Shown here: piece by piece, positions 43,701 to 54,807 of the stretch | How positions within the stretch are numbered: the stretch's first letter is position 1 | Layout: every line of letters begins with the position of its first letter | Source: Erpetoichthys calabaricus | Taxonomy: Eukaryota; Chordata; Cladistia; Polypteriformes; Polypteridae | Assembly (NCBI RefSeq): GCF_900747795.2 | Contig: NC_041402.2 | Location: forward strand, 195,463,489 to 195,527,488 | Direction: 5' to 3' | Length of the DNA: 64,000 bases | Notes under the pieces: model-generated | Database searches by the model: none | Seen by the model: only the letters and a program-made list of their open reading frames with translations | Told to the model about the DNA's origin: nothing | Translations under genes and position numbers: made by a program

Positions 43701-46700
43701 GCTCTCAGCATTTACAACTGCTAGGCAAGCATTTGAAGAGAGAAGGTACAAACACAGAAATGGGCCTCGGACTGTTCCTGTGTGTCCGAGATGAATGGGA
43801 ATCGTCTCCTGGCCTTGTTTGGAACCTCAGTAAGGTCCTACGTCTGGTCGGACAGCAGGAGGTCGACGGCCGGACGGATGGGTGATCTCGTCATCCGTCC
43901 TGAAAAGCCTTCCAGCGCAGCGATGAAAGATGGCAGACTGTATCGGTCGAGACCCCACCTTGGTAATCGTTGTGCCATTTGGTTTGCTCCGCCTGTAATG
44001 CCACGTAAGTCGTCAGTAAAGAAAGTAAAGTTATTTTCTCTTATGTGACTTTTACCGCCGTATCACTAGGGAGGGATGTCATCGCCTTTTAATATCATAT
44101 CTCTATAGTTCTCGGTTACTTAAAACGCATCAATTCCAACCAGGGAGACAGCGCCCCCTACAGGACACAGCACCTGGCGCAGTGCAGAGGTGCCCGGTGT
44201 CCCGATCTGTGAGGATGAGGAGCTCAGTCCAGTAATGAAGAGCGCGTTCAAGTCAAACATTCCCTGTCTGATAAATGGCCGACAGCCTTTGTGTGTCTGA
44301 ATATATCCTTGGAGACCAAAGGTGACATTTGGGACTGAGACACAGCGGAGACGTCACCCGTCGTTTGTGCCGACGATCAGCGAGTCTCTCGGCCTGTGCT
44401 TGTGACATTCGTACAACACTCGTGTGGGTTCAAGTGTGTGTGTGTGTGTTCACCTTAAAGTGTGACAGGAGACCAACCCAGTAACAAACTTGACGAGCAC
44501 ACGGACCCTTAAAGAAAAGGGGGACAGGATGACACAGCAGAGCATTAGGGTCTGATGAAGGATGGAGCAGTGGGGCAGGCGTCTGTCATAAGAGAGAGAA
44601 CTTGGGCTTCATGTCAGTCTACAGGACACTGGAGAGAGAGGAGGAGGAGGAGGAAGAGGAGGAAAGTACAAATAGTGAGAGGAACACGGCTGAGCGACCA
44701 GACCAGGGCTGTGTGTGAGTGGGGAGAAAAGAAACGTGCCCCATACGTGGCATGAGAGGTGCCTGGCACACGCTGGTGTGTGTCCCTTGCACATGCGGCT
44801 CGGTGTGAAGTCCTTCTTAGCCTCTTACCTTCTCACTGATGTTGCGTGGACTGAAAGCAGCTTTTAGACAGAGCGGTGTGTGTGTGTGTGTGAAGGACAG
44901 TGACACCTGGAGCCCTCTGGGTAATGTAGTTCAGTTGTCATCGGCTGTATTGGGCACAGCACATTCTTGAATGTCGGATATCCCTTTCCAGAGCTCCGAG
45001 CTAATTGCGCTTACATTGAGTTTTGAATGTGTGTAGAATTTGATCAAATGAAAACGTCTCCACTTTTGGTTATAAAATCTTTCTAAATGTCCACCTTTCC
45101 TTCAGATCCTGATCAAGCACCTTGGAGAAGTAGAAGGTTCTAGCAGTTGCTTTCAATTTCCTTCCCTCTCTTGTTCCTGATGTGGTTTTGTATTCTGGGG
45201 TTTATTACAGTGGGGTGTGCGGTGGCGCAGTGGTTAGCACTCTTGCCCGGCCATGGGAAGTGAAGGTTCAAGCTTAGATGTTCTCTGTGACCGCAGAGCT
45301 TCTCCTGGCAGTGCTTTTCTGGCTGTCATGTCATACCGTGTGGTTCCTCGATGGTGGGACTCGTCCTTGTTGTCACTGACTGAGTCTCCTGTGATCAGGA
45401 GGCCAGCGTCACATATAAGAGTTGATGACACTGAACACCAGCTGGCTGTTTGTCATTTGTCACTGAGAGGGGAAGTCACTCGTCTTCACAGTTCATTTCT
45501 TTCTGCTTCCAAATATGGTGTGTGGATGAAGAGACGTCTTGATGTGTGGTGACAACAAGCCTGAGGGGCGAAGGGAGTGTGGATACTGACAGCAGGAGTG
45601 ACACGGCGCGGAGGCTCAACGTGTTAAAGACAGTTTGGCGGCCCAACGTTCTGAGAAGGACCTCCGTGTTGGTGTTCACCAAGTCTGCTGCTTCAGTGTC
45701 TTTAGATGTTTCTCTGGTGCACTGAAGTAGAATGACCAGCAGTTCAGAAGTTTAGAGGCTTTGACTGACAATGACATGACGCTGATGTGGCACAGAGTCC
45801 AGATCTGCAGTGTTGGCCCCTCTTTCTTTGTCAGGACCTGCAATGCGCCCTGGCAGGCTGTCTGTCAATCAACTTCTGGGCCCAATCCTGACTGACGGCC
45901 GCTGCCCATTCTTGTATAATCAATGCGTGGAGTTTGGCAGAATTTGGGTTTTTTTTTTTGTTTGCCCACCCGCCTCTTAATGGGATTAACGTCCGGGGAG
46001 TTTCCTGGATGTCGATGTTTTGTTCCCTGAGCCACTCAGTTGTCACTTTGGCCTTCTGGCCCGGTGCTCCATCATGTTGGTCACCAGACTGTTCTGGGAT
46101 GGTTGGCACAAGTTGATGTTTTGGTGCCATTCTTTATTCAGGGCTGTGTTCTTAGGCACTGCCAGGGCAGAGTTGGCTCAGGAATGGCAGCAGGCAGGTG
46201 TGAGGGAGGTGAAGACATTTTGGAGGATGGCCCGGTGGGCATCAAGAAGGGCAGCAAAGAAAACCATCAGGGACAGACTGATATTCTGGGATTGGACTGC
46301 TGGGGTCAAGTCATTGTCTCGGATCAATCTCCTTTCTGATTGGGGAAAAAAAGAGAAGGTGAGCGGCGCTCCCATCAGTCCTGTGCCACTGTGCCAACAG
46401 TAAAGCATCCTGACACCATTCAAGTCACGTGGGGTTGCTTCTCACTCCCAATTTGGCCTAAGAACACAGCCAGGAATAAAGAATAGCACCAAAACATGAA
46501 GTTCTGCCAACCATCCCAGAACAGTCTGGAGACCCTCAATGCCTTTTCCAGCATGATGGACTATGATGGGGGGTCTTCAGAGGGAAGGCCAGCCTGCCAA
46601 AATGACGACTCATTCAAGAATTCCCCGAGGATTGCAGGATTTCAAAGGGGGTGTTCACAAACTGTGCCCCCCAAGTTTAAAATGCTACTGAGATGTTCCT

Positions 46701-47202
46701 CAGGTTCCCTTTCTCTGATGCTGCAGTCATTCATTGTGTGAGATTTGCAAAAACTAAGGTGATTGTGACAGGGGGCAAATACTTTTTCACAGCAATGTCT
46801 ATAGCGCCTTTCATGGGAAACACAATGAAGCACACAGGAGCACAAGACACTTCAGCCCACTCGGTCCCCACGGCGTCACCTACTGACCGTCCACATCGCA
46901 GACCATAACCTGAGTGACCAGTCCTGTGCTGTTCTGCTTGTCCTCCTGCCACTTGTACAGGAAGAGGGCGGTGTGAGTGGACCCGGCGTCAAAGACCATG
47001 CCATACTGGGGGGAGAGAGAGAGAGAGACAGTGTGAGCAGACCAGAGGGCACCGCAGGGCGGGCAGACCAGAGGGCACCCCTGGGCACTTGTACCTTGTA
47101 GCCCACGGGCAGGCTGACCCACGTCAGGTTGACCAAGATAAGGACGAGAGCGACGACCGCCGACACCAGGGCCGAACCCACCAGCCATTTCTTCCCCCCC
47201 AT
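34733..47202 (-). CDS. entpd8: ENTPD8, ectonucleoside triphosphate diphosphohydrolase 8
   Basis: Nine coding exons, 5' to 3': 47202-47095, 47005-46888, 38843-38693, 38602-38443, 38000-37770, 36332 (or 36329)-36069, 35381-35271, 35166-35029 and 34936-34733. They encode about 494 aa, against 495 in human. The enzyme hydrolyses extracellular ATP and ADP at the plasma membrane. All five apyrase conserved regions are visible: DAGSTHTALFLYKW, YLGATAGMRLL, GDEEGAYGWVTINYLL, LGAMDLGGASTQLTF and DVGWTLGYMLNLTNLIP. An N-terminal membrane segment (WLVGSALVSAVVALVLILV) and a C-terminal one (ASVIFTVFSIFLCLLAFCV) bracket the ectodomain, and NxS/T sequons are frequent. VDGYKF and the overall match favour ENTPD8 over ENTPD1/2/3. 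The first coding exon opens at an acceptor (47232), so at least one upstream non-coding exon exists outside my call. Coding intron 1 is 8 kb and transposon-filled. Confidence 0.93.
35440..36020. repeat. degenerate ~100-130 bp tandem repeat in ENTPD8 intron
   Basis: Recurring landmarks are cc(a/g)(c/t)ggtca(t/c)(t/c)(c/g)tg at about 35519, 35648, 35747 and 35864, alternating with gtggtcag and tgtccag(a)agtgga. The repeats are heavily diverged, so the array is old. Confidence 0.5.
37510..37814. repeat. 161-bp tandem duplication copying the 3' end of ENTPD8 exon 5
   Basis: The segment starting ggtcagtcaggtccactcac at about 37509 is repeated at about 37670 with high identity. The second copy runs into the genuine exon 5 end and its donor (37770). 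The first copy therefore carries about 42 nt of exon 5 sequence plus a copied donor at 37609, lying within the intron. A weaker trace of the same exon segment lies near 36640-36668. Confidence 0.85.
38930..39125. mobile_element. Tc1-like terminal fragment
   Basis: attagcccccttcctggc and gtgaaaaagtaattgccccc are the end sequences of the same Tc1-like family as at 41790. Only about 200 bp is left. Confidence 0.6.
39130..40760. other. ENTPD8 intron 1, part without recognised features
   Basis: No family recognised. A few CpG-rich spots around 39650-39850 but no supportable gene. Confidence 0.35.
40765..40815 (-). repeat. minimal LINE tail scrap, antisense
   Basis: agatagacagatactttatt followed by aatccc is the reverse complement of the L2-type gggattaataaagta end with its TATC tail; about 35 bp only, then atctatctatcc. 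Confidence 0.55.
41790..42425. mobile_element. Tc1-like transposon fragment (antisense transposase side)
   Basis: Matches a common fish Tc1 family from its outer end inwards: gtgtttgcccccttcctga, tcagatcatcaaacaaattg, gtgaaaaagtaattgccccc, the 'gccacccttagcagcaaca' block, and 'cacgccacagcatctcaat'. The transposase would read on the minus strand and is truncated. It lies in ENTPD8 intron 1. Confidence 0.75.
42830..44170. repeat. unclassified interspersed repeat, copy 2 (rearranged)
   Basis: Block 43637-44160 matches 22117-22700 on the same strand. Block 43010-43280 matches 22755-22990 on the opposite strand. Between them lies ggcaagcgaagccccct (43417-43437), the counterpart of the string at 21826. 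The 188-codon minus-strand frame at 42789-43355 lies in this repeat and is probably not a gene. Confidence 0.6.
44175..45205. other. ENTPD8 intron 1, part without recognised features
   Basis: Two short TG runs (near 44438 and 44878) and a GAGGAG tract near 44640. No gene. Confidence 0.35.
45212..45275 (+). repeat. SINE-like repeat head fragment
   Basis: gtgcggtggcgcagtggtta then gcactcttgcc, followed by a degenerate ggttcaagc B-box. The rest of the element is lost. Confidence 0.6.
45830..46800. mobile_element. Tc1-like pieces in opposite orientation
   Basis: On the minus strand 45850-46130 gives the C-terminal transposase pieces AKVTTEWLREQNIDI, NSAKLHALIIQEWAA and QKLID. On the plus strand 46395-46520 gives the 'VTWGCFS...NMKFCQPSQNS' region, which lies upstream of that part in the same protein but faces the other way. 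A terminal cagggggcaaatactttttcac end closes it at about 46795. The internal order is scrambled, so the element has been rearranged and is inactive. Confidence 0.65.
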
Positions 47203-47234
47203 CTTCAGACAGCAGTTGGTCTTGATGTGGTCCT

Positions 47235-47800
47235 GAAAGGCAAAGTGAAGAGACAGTGGCGCCTTAGAGACGGGCAGCATGAGAGGAGGAGGAAGAGGAA
47301 CGACGACATGTCCCCACCTTCCTGTGTGTCACCAGCACAGTTAGGGACTCGCCTGCTCCAGGGACACGCAGGGCAGCATGCCAAGGTACCACACGGACAC
47401 GCAAATCGACTGGTGTGCTCGTGGCTGCCATCTAGGGGTGCTTGTATGGCCACTACAGGGAGAGCCCAGTGGGTGATGGGGGGGCTCAAGGGTGTTGGCA
47501 TTTTATTGAATGGTTTTGTTCTTTTTATATGTTGTACGTCTTTGTGAATGTTGTCTTTATTATTTTCCTGCTGTCTCATACCCACTGCCTTTATACGCTG
47601 ACGGGCCTTCTTATGTGTCACAGATTTTTGTGAAGGCTGCAGAACCAGATGATGACAAACACTGGGCACGATGAAGATAAAGATGTCAAACAGCAAGACA
47701 AAAGCAGGAGAACATCCAACGGGCACAAATACAGGAGACAAAAATGAATAAAAGTCGCCGGCCAAAGAGAGAACCCCTAAGACCAGGCATCTGTGAAAAC
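47235..47800. other. region 5' of the first ENTPD8 coding exon
   Basis: Must contain intron sequence next to the acceptor at 47233-47240 (tttgcctttcag on the minus strand). I cannot identify the upstream non-coding exon. Confidence 0.3.
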
Positions 47801-47802
47801 CA

Positions 47803-47878
47803 TCGCTGGCACTGATATGGCCGCCTGCCCACCGAGGGTGAGGAAACAACGGGCAGGCGGCCATATCAGTGCCAGCGA
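47803..47878. repeat. perfect 28-bp inverted repeat, 20-nt loop
   Basis: 47803-47830 and 47851-47878 are exact reverse complements (tcgctggcactgatatggcc and eight more bases), separated by accgagggtg/aggaaacaac. The transcript of either strand would fold into a 76-nt hairpin of pre-miRNA size. It may instead be a miniature transposon or a recent palindrome. Confidence 0.9.
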
Positions 47879-47879
47879 C

Positions 47880-50850
47880 GTAACAACCCAAGAAAACAAC
47901 TAAAACGAATTCTGTCGACTTTTATTAAAATGAGAAAGAAACAACAGGAGGGTGTGACGCGTAGTGCAACCAAACCGCACAGAAATCCCAGAAAGACGAG
48001 AGTTTGAGGACAGTAAGATGCCCGTCACTCTGCCACACGTTTCCTCCTCCTGGTTTTCAGCTCCCATTTGCACTTTTGATTTTGTTGAAAGTTTTGCCGT
48101 TTTGTTTCCTGTTGGTTTAGAGAAGACGGCTTGCGTTTGCAGACGGCTTGTGTTCTCTGGTTTGTCGTACTAAATCCATTTTTGCTTTTTGTTGTTATGC
48201 CCTTTTTAATTCACCTTGCAAATAAATTCTTGACATATAAACTGTCACTGCCTTTATTAATGACGCCCAAGGGCCCTGCGCTGTTCCCTTTTTTCTTTTC
48301 TGACACTTTTGAAGCGTTTACCACGTTTTGTTGGGCCACTGCAGGCCAAAGCCTGCTCACTGATTTTGGGCTACGCCTGGGCCTCATTGCAGCCTCGAGT
48401 GTGCGGACCCCATCAGATCACAGCAGGGTCCCACTTTTGTTTCTTTTGATGACCACTTTGGCTTTGCCCTCAACACGCACCCGATGTACCGATGTAACGA
48501 ATGCCAGGCCTCAGCCCTCTGAAAGAGACACACGAGTTTGTGTCATTGACTGTCCCTGATATGTCACAGCCACGCGAGTCTCTTTTCTTCTTTTTTTTTT
48601 TGTCCCACTTTATTTTGAAAAGTGTGTTATAACTTCGGACAACCTCTAGGAATTTCTTTCGCCTTTTGAATATCGACACATGGGCATTATGCATAAATAA
48701 CTGAATTTCAAGTTAATGTGACCTTATTATTAGTTATTTTTACGTGTGTCACGTCGCCATTTGGTAGCTTTGTCCTTTTTCTGACTTTGTTACTAGGATG
48801 CTCTGCCCTGTTGCTAGGGGCCACCTCTCCCAGAGGGCACCATGTGCCACGTCACAGAAGTTTGACTTTAAAATCCTGTGTGGTGTCCGAGATTACGGAT
48901 TCATCTCTTTAAACACTTCAGTCATCGCACTCTCTGTATTTTATCCCTTACGTTTTTCGACTTTCTTTACACTTTAAGCACCTCGTTTTTTTTGTGACCA
49001 CACGTCTTCTGGCTAATCGCTATTTACAATTTAGCAATATGAATATAAATAAGTACAATCCAACTCTTTCATGTATTTTCTGCTTTAATGTTGGTTTGGG
49101 ATTGTTGATTTAGTTTCCCCAAAAACTTTGTAGCGGAGCTCCATGAATGCAGACGTTTTAAATGTCGTGTCTTTATAGCGTCGTCCCATTTATATTGTGT
49201 GTCTGTTTACTCGCTGTAGAGCCGTGAGCCCTGGAGGTGACTGTCCCTGTCAATCACATCGATAAATAAACAAGAGGATGAGAAGAAACGGAGGACCAGT
49301 TAGAACTGGGACACTTCACTGGAAACCGAATCGACACCCTTGTCATGCTTGCTGTTTTCGATGGCAAACTGCTTCACCATCACTATGCAAACCTCGGGGT
49401 TCAGGATCACAGCGACACACCAAGGAGAGCCTGGTGACACTGGTTTGTGTCGTTTGGGGAAGGAGCGAGCGACCATTACATCAGTGTGACATTCACAGGA
49501 GGACAAGGACACTTCTGGGACTTGAATCTTCTGGACTTGCATGTGTGTGTCATGTTGAGTGTGCGGACAGAGGAGCCTTTGTGTCAAACATTTACTGCGG
49601 CACCTTTTGGTAGAACATTCCGCTGTTTGCTTTTGGGCTTGTGTGTGTTATGTTGGGGCTGAGATATTGTATACATATATATATGTGTGTGTGTGTGTGT
49701 TGTTTGGAGTTTGTCTCACTATTTATTAATATCTATCTATCTATCTATTTAGTCACTTTATTATTTTTTCCATACCCTTTGTCTTTTTGCTTATTTTGAT
49801 CATCAATTGCACAAGTGCTTTAGAAGTGCAGCTTGTCGAGTCTAACGTTCCCTCAGGGTGCCAGGCCACGGCTCCTGGCGGTGTAGTTGCTGGTCTCGTA
49901 GTTCAATCTCGATTATAAATTAATGAGTGAGCCGATAAGCTCGATATTTTGAATCTTTTGCTCTATTTGGACTTTTGCCTGTGATTCTGTCACAGAGAGA
50001 CACCACTGGCCACTCACAAGAGCACACCGATGCTCTCACTCGGACAATCGAATACCAACAAGCTTCTACTATAATACGCTAGCTGACCTGAAATTTAGTC
50101 CACAAATACTAAATGACGTCTACTGTCCACTTTCGGGGTGATGATTGACCTCCAAGGTTATTCCTCTTTTTATTTTATTATATAATCAACTCTCAGCAGC
50201 GGCCAACAGGTTGGCAGGGTGGCACATGCATACGGGCGTCGCTCTCATTTCCTACCACCTTCGCTGTCTCTTCCCCTACCTCTTCATATCTTAAATTATT
50301 CTTGAGGCAGATTGAAGACTTAAGTGACAAATTAAAGAACACGCACTAAGTAATCGCACTTCATCAGTTTTAACGTGAAAAGATGATGACGGAAGAAGAG
50401 AAGAAGCGGGCTGCTAGGGTGGAGACAAGAAGAGCAAACACGTCAACCTCTGAGCAAACGAATGCTAAACGTACAGAGAAGGAGTCTGAGAACTGTGAGC
50501 GCTCCAGTCAAGTGGACTCACCGCACGTCATCGTCACAGCAGTGCGCCGTTACTGGTGACATTATTATTAAGAATGAAGCAGCAGGTTGATGTTGCCACA
50601 TAAATATAAAATTCTAATGGAGTTTCTCAATTGGCACAAAGGCAGCTCTCGGTAGCTTTATCCCCTGCAGACAATTCACGTCCATAGTGACTTAACTCCT
50701 CAAGCTCACTGCGTCATCAGTCACACTTGATGGTGACTCACCGCTCAGTGGCCGCAGTGACAATGACAATTGACCATTGAGACACGAGACATCGATGTTC
50801 ATGTCATCAACTGTCACTTCTGCTCCCATTAGGAGTCACCACAGCAGATC
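47880..50850. other. gene-free stretch
   Basis: Contains a short TG/TA tract near 49675-49700 and a short TATC run near 49733. No exon or RNA gene could be supported. Confidence 0.35.
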
Positions 50851-50854
50851 ATCT

Positions 50855-51085
50855 TGTTCCATCTCCTCCTGTCCTCGTCATCTTCCTCTGTCACCTCCAC
50901 CATCTCCTTTTAGGCCTTCCTCTTCTCCTCTTACCCATCAGCTCTATCCTTAGCACCCTCATCTCTCCTCCTCACATGTCCAAACCAACACCATCTCGCC
51001 CCTCTGATTTTGTCTCCCAACCATCCCACCTGAGCTGACCTTCTCATGTCTTCGTTCCTAATCCTGTCCATCCACCGTCATCGAG
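50855..51085 (-). mobile_element. RTE-clade LINE 3' fragment
   Basis: Matches 17065-17260 closely (ttaggccttcctcttctcct, ctctatccttagcaccct, gtctcccaaccatcccacct). It corresponds to the KRRRGRP...REAR...RIRNE part of ORF2 on the minus strand. Truncated at both ends. Confidence 0.8.
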
Positions 51086-51089
51086 AGTT

Positions 51090-51690
51090 ACTGACACCCT
51101 TAAAGCGCGTTTCTTAAATGTCAGATAACGAGGGGCTTCACTCGTTCATTCTTCACCTACACTGTTTGCTATCTTGTTCACCATTCACTAAGATCGATCA
51201 TTTTCAGGAAGTCCACGCCAATCTCAAATGAGACCAAGAAAGGCTGGGAAGAAACAGATGTGGTCAAAAACTTGTGCCAAGGTCGTAACCAGAAGGACTA
51301 AACCAACCTGCCATCAAACTCAAATGACAAGAAAGCAAAGTGCACGTCAAGATCCTGGTCCATAAACGGTGCCCGATTCAGGTCGGCGGCTCGTTCATCA
51401 CGCAGCGTTCTCTTTGGACTTACGGTTGGCATCAGAATGTGGCGACGTGTTGCATGCAATGAAGAGTTTAACTGTAATGTACTGTACACGTGACACCAGG
51501 ACTACTGTCACCGGCACCAACACGTATGAGGAGCAGCGCAGCGGGACATCCCAGCACATCAGACCTCCGGCGTACGTGGTGTGCCCCCCCATGCCCTCCT
51601 GTGCGCGATTACTCGGGAGACGCCTTTTTAACCCTCGCTTTCCCTTCAGTGCCCTGAGTGCACGTCTCCCACCATCCAGAGTTATGAGGA
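51090..51690. other. gene-free stretch
   Basis: No recognised feature. Confidence 0.35.
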
Positions 51691-51699
51691 GTCACAAAC

Positions 51700-51990
51700 G
51701 TGACAAGAACGTAGATGAGAACGGGCCACTCAGCCCCACACACTCGCCAGTCCTAGGCAGACAGCCCTCAAGTCCTACTGTCCATCACACTCCTCGGTCA
51801 CTCACTCCACGTGTCTGTAGATTTCTATTTGTGCAAAATCTCCTGCTACCATCATCTAAAGTAACAGCCAGCTGGGATCCACCGGACTCCTTCCTTTCAT
51901 AATTTTAAAGACTTCAGTTGTGTCCCCTCTTGTCACCATTCGTACCTCTCAGTCCTCCACCACGTCTCGTCGTCCTGTCGAATGAACTGT
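51700..51990 (-). mobile_element. CR1/L3-like LINE fragment
   Basis: gggccactcagccccacac, tcctactgtccatcacactc and cttcctttcataattttaaa follow the same order as the fragments at 13130 and 24790. Confidence 0.5.
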
Positions 51991-52339
51991 CTGTCGGTGT
52001 TTAGGTGCTTAAAAGCATTTTTTGGTTTATTGTTACTATGGAGATGTCACCTCAATGCCACACTGAATGGGTTTCTGACACCTTTCTGTGGTATAAACAG
52101 CACTACTGTTTATAGCTATAGTGTCAGTTGCTAGCCCTTTGATCAGATGTCACCGTCCGTCATATGTTTTGTCATTGTGTCCGCGTACGCAATCTGAAGA
52201 TCAGCCAATCTTGGGCATTACAATGACCTTTTCTTGTCACTGTTTGACATTTGAAGGTGGCAGGTCCTGGAGGCACCTTGACGCGAGGGTCCCTCTCTGT
52301 ACCCGGCCCACCTGAGCCACCTCTCATTATCCTTTGTCA

Positions 52340-53020
52340 TGCATGATTGGCTCAAGGCCTTTCTGGCATTTCTCAGTGCACACAATAAAAGAAACGAAAG
52401 TGGCACAGAGGTCCCTAACCGGCCCCCGCCACGCCCTCTCTGGTTTTGTTTAGCCCCCGTTTCCATAGTTACCAAGAACGATGAATACAGACGAGAACTC
52501 AGAGAGTGGCAGCTAGAGTCCATCAGCAATTAACAAATCAGTTGGTCTTACAGAAGACCCCCAAATCAAATTCAACTTTACCCTCATGTGTCCCAGAATT
52601 CTTACCTGAAAGACTCGCTGATGTGAAACACGCGGCCGCTCTCTGGTGCCACGGTCAGTCGGTAATCGCTAAAAGCCCTACTGGGCAGAACAGACTGGGC
52701 AAATGAGAAAGGAGCCCAAACACAAAGTGCTGCCCACGAGCAGAGGAAAGGCGCTATACAAACAGGCCAATGTGACAGGTGACACCAACATCACTGGTTT
52801 ACTTTTTACCTTCCATGTCAGCACTAAGAGGTCTCACAATATGCAGGGTCTCCATTAAAGTCACTTCAAGCAGAGCTGACTGTCGTAACACTGAGGGGTT
52901 CACCAGAGCTGACAGGGGTACAAACTCCAGTAAGCCCACCTCTAACGCCTAATGACGATGACACACCCTTGGCAGAAGGCCCAGGGACAGCCTGGTCACT
53001 CAGTGGTACAATTCGGATGT
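52340..53020. repeat. duplicated segment, copy B
   Basis: Counterpart of 15870-16860 in direct orientation. It lacks the RTE insertion seen in copy A. It keeps the exon-like stretch 52606-52678 (minus) with its gtaagaatt donor and the gtttccatagttac motif. Confidence 0.75.
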
Positions 53021-53442
53021 GTAGGTAAACGCCGATCTGCCACCTGCCTAATACCACGTGGGTCCCCCTCATGCCACCAAGCTGGGGTTTAGCAGGCAGG
53101 TGCCCCCTTTGGGGGTCGGAGTGAGCTCACTGGGTTGAGTAGTTGTTGTCGTCGCCCCCCCCAGGGTAGATAAGTTAAGGGGACGCATACAAACAGGCTG
53201 AAGGATATTCAGATGTACTAATATAGCGCCTTAATGAGTAGACTGCATCAGCTAAAAATAACTTTACAGACAAGTGACAAGACCACCACAGACTTCACCG
53301 GACGCCACTACGAGACACTGACTGTATACAGTAGGGGTCTTCTTTGTCACCTCTGTCAGGTTCGCCTCCAGAAGCATCCCAAGTGGCCCAAGGTGGAAAC
53401 TGAATGGTGCAAAGACTGAGTGTAAGAGAAGGAACGCCTTAC

Positions 53443-53775
53443 CTGGCTCAAGAAGATAAAGACGGCGAGTGCTGAACAGCCAAAGGGCCTTGGACTTGAC
53501 TCGTTCGGGTCGTGTGGGGTCTTCTCCTTTCACTTCTAGCGTTTGACTTTCCTGGTTTGTCTGCAAGTAAACAGAGTTGGGATTGAAGTGCTCACCTGAC
53601 TGAACTGCCTTAGCGGTCACCAGCTTCTCGGAGGTTCGGCAGGATGAGGTACTCACCCAGGACGCCGGTGCTCGCTCGGGTTCAGTCCACTCTGAAGTAG
53701 CAAGCGGAGTGCATGTGGTGGTCTGTGGTCTTGGCTCCTGGCCTTCGGTCGGGTATTCCAGCGTCCAGTTGAGCC
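53443..53775 (-). CDS. two candidate exons of an unidentified gene
   Basis: Minus-strand exon 53775-53657 (acceptor ctgctgccag, donor gtgagt) reads LNWTLEYPTEGQEPRPQTTT and onward to APASW, ending in phase 0. Minus-strand exon 53560-53443 (acceptor acttgcag, donor gtaagg) starts in phase 0 and reads TNQESQTLEVKGEDPTRPER...RLYLLEP. Splice sites and phases are compatible and composition is protein-like, but I recognise no family and no flanking exons. It could equally be two chance frames. Confidence 0.25.
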
Positions 53776-54039
53776 CTGGCAGCAGTGGAAACTGAGAACG
53801 AGATTAGTCTCGGCCATTGTTCAGGTATTAAGAGGTGCAGCCCCTGGTCTGGTGCCAGCAAAGTGCCGCCTGCCACCGTTTAGACACTCAGGGGGGTCGC
53901 TGGGAAATCCTTTTAGGCGGGCAGCGCACAGAGACAAGTGCTGTGTGGTGTTCACGTGGGTTCAGGGGCATCACGCAGGCATTTCAAGGATCAATAAAAT
54001 AAGAAACGCAAGAAGCTAAAGGGCCGTTCATAGACGATA

Positions 54040-54780
54040 AAACACCAGATATTGATAACTGAACAAGAGGAACATGAAGATCTGACGACCAAAGACCTGC
54101 TAGCATGGGCAGAGGGAGAACAGTAAGGGGTTAACAAAGAGATCCAAGACCACCAATTTGCCAAAGGTGCCACCGGGCGGAACTCATTCAGTTAATTAGT
54201 GAAGAACCTCAGACTTTCACCGTGAGAGGGTCACTAGAAAGAAGACACCAAAAGTGACGTCACGCTGCTGGATTTGGGACTACAGAAGGTGTCAGTGTCA
54301 TAGCTACAGTATCACAGGTCACCATGTGTGCCACCTTTATGCCATTCACAGCGTCTCTAACTTAAATAAATGCAGGGTTGGTTTTTGCCTCCACATTCAC
54401 AGTTCTGAGGTGCCCATCAGCCTCACTGGCCTCTCAGTTTGTTCCATTGGCTACCAACAAGACCACACTGTCTAGATGGAGACCACAGTTGGCAGTGACA
54501 GACTGGCACTAAACATGAAGATCCTTGACCTCTGAGTAAATCTGTTAGGATTTGGATTTATTTGCATGTCACTTATCTGGGATGCCATGAAAGGCGCTAG
54601 ATATGTGGATGCCGCTGCTCTCAGGACTCAGCTGTTATGTCACTTCTTGCCCATTGTGCCCCAGTGATGGGAGCCGATTGCCACCACTACACATTCATGG
54701 CAGTCTGTAATCAGAAGATGAGGCCATCTGCTGTCACCCTGCCCACAGGACATGTCCCATGTTCCCAGTTAACATTCAGT
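54040..54780. repeat. duplicated segment, copy B continued (TRUB2 flanks fused)
   Basis: 54040-54215 matches the sequence just upstream of the TRUB2 promoter (17870-18050). 54296-54780 matches the sequence downstream of TRUB2 (28790-29450). Only about 80 bp separate the two blocks here, against 10.7 kb in copy A. A perfect CRE-type palindrome gtgacgtcac (54254-54263) sits in that 80-bp joint. Confidence 0.6.
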
Positions 54781-54801
54781 CCCAGGCACATCTCATCCTG
54801 C

Positions 54802-54807
54802 TTTATT
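54802..54807 (-). terminator. possible COQ4 polyadenylation signal
   Basis: AATAAA on the minus strand about 90 nt past the COQ4 stop codon. Confidence 0.55.

Noticed and set aside
47205-47891. 228-codon minus-strand frame
   Set aside because: It runs across the hairpin and into the ENTPD8 first coding exon in another frame; no recognisable domain.
51369-51902. 177-codon plus-strand frame
   Set aside because: Its second half is a CR1-like LINE fragment and the rest is unremarkable.
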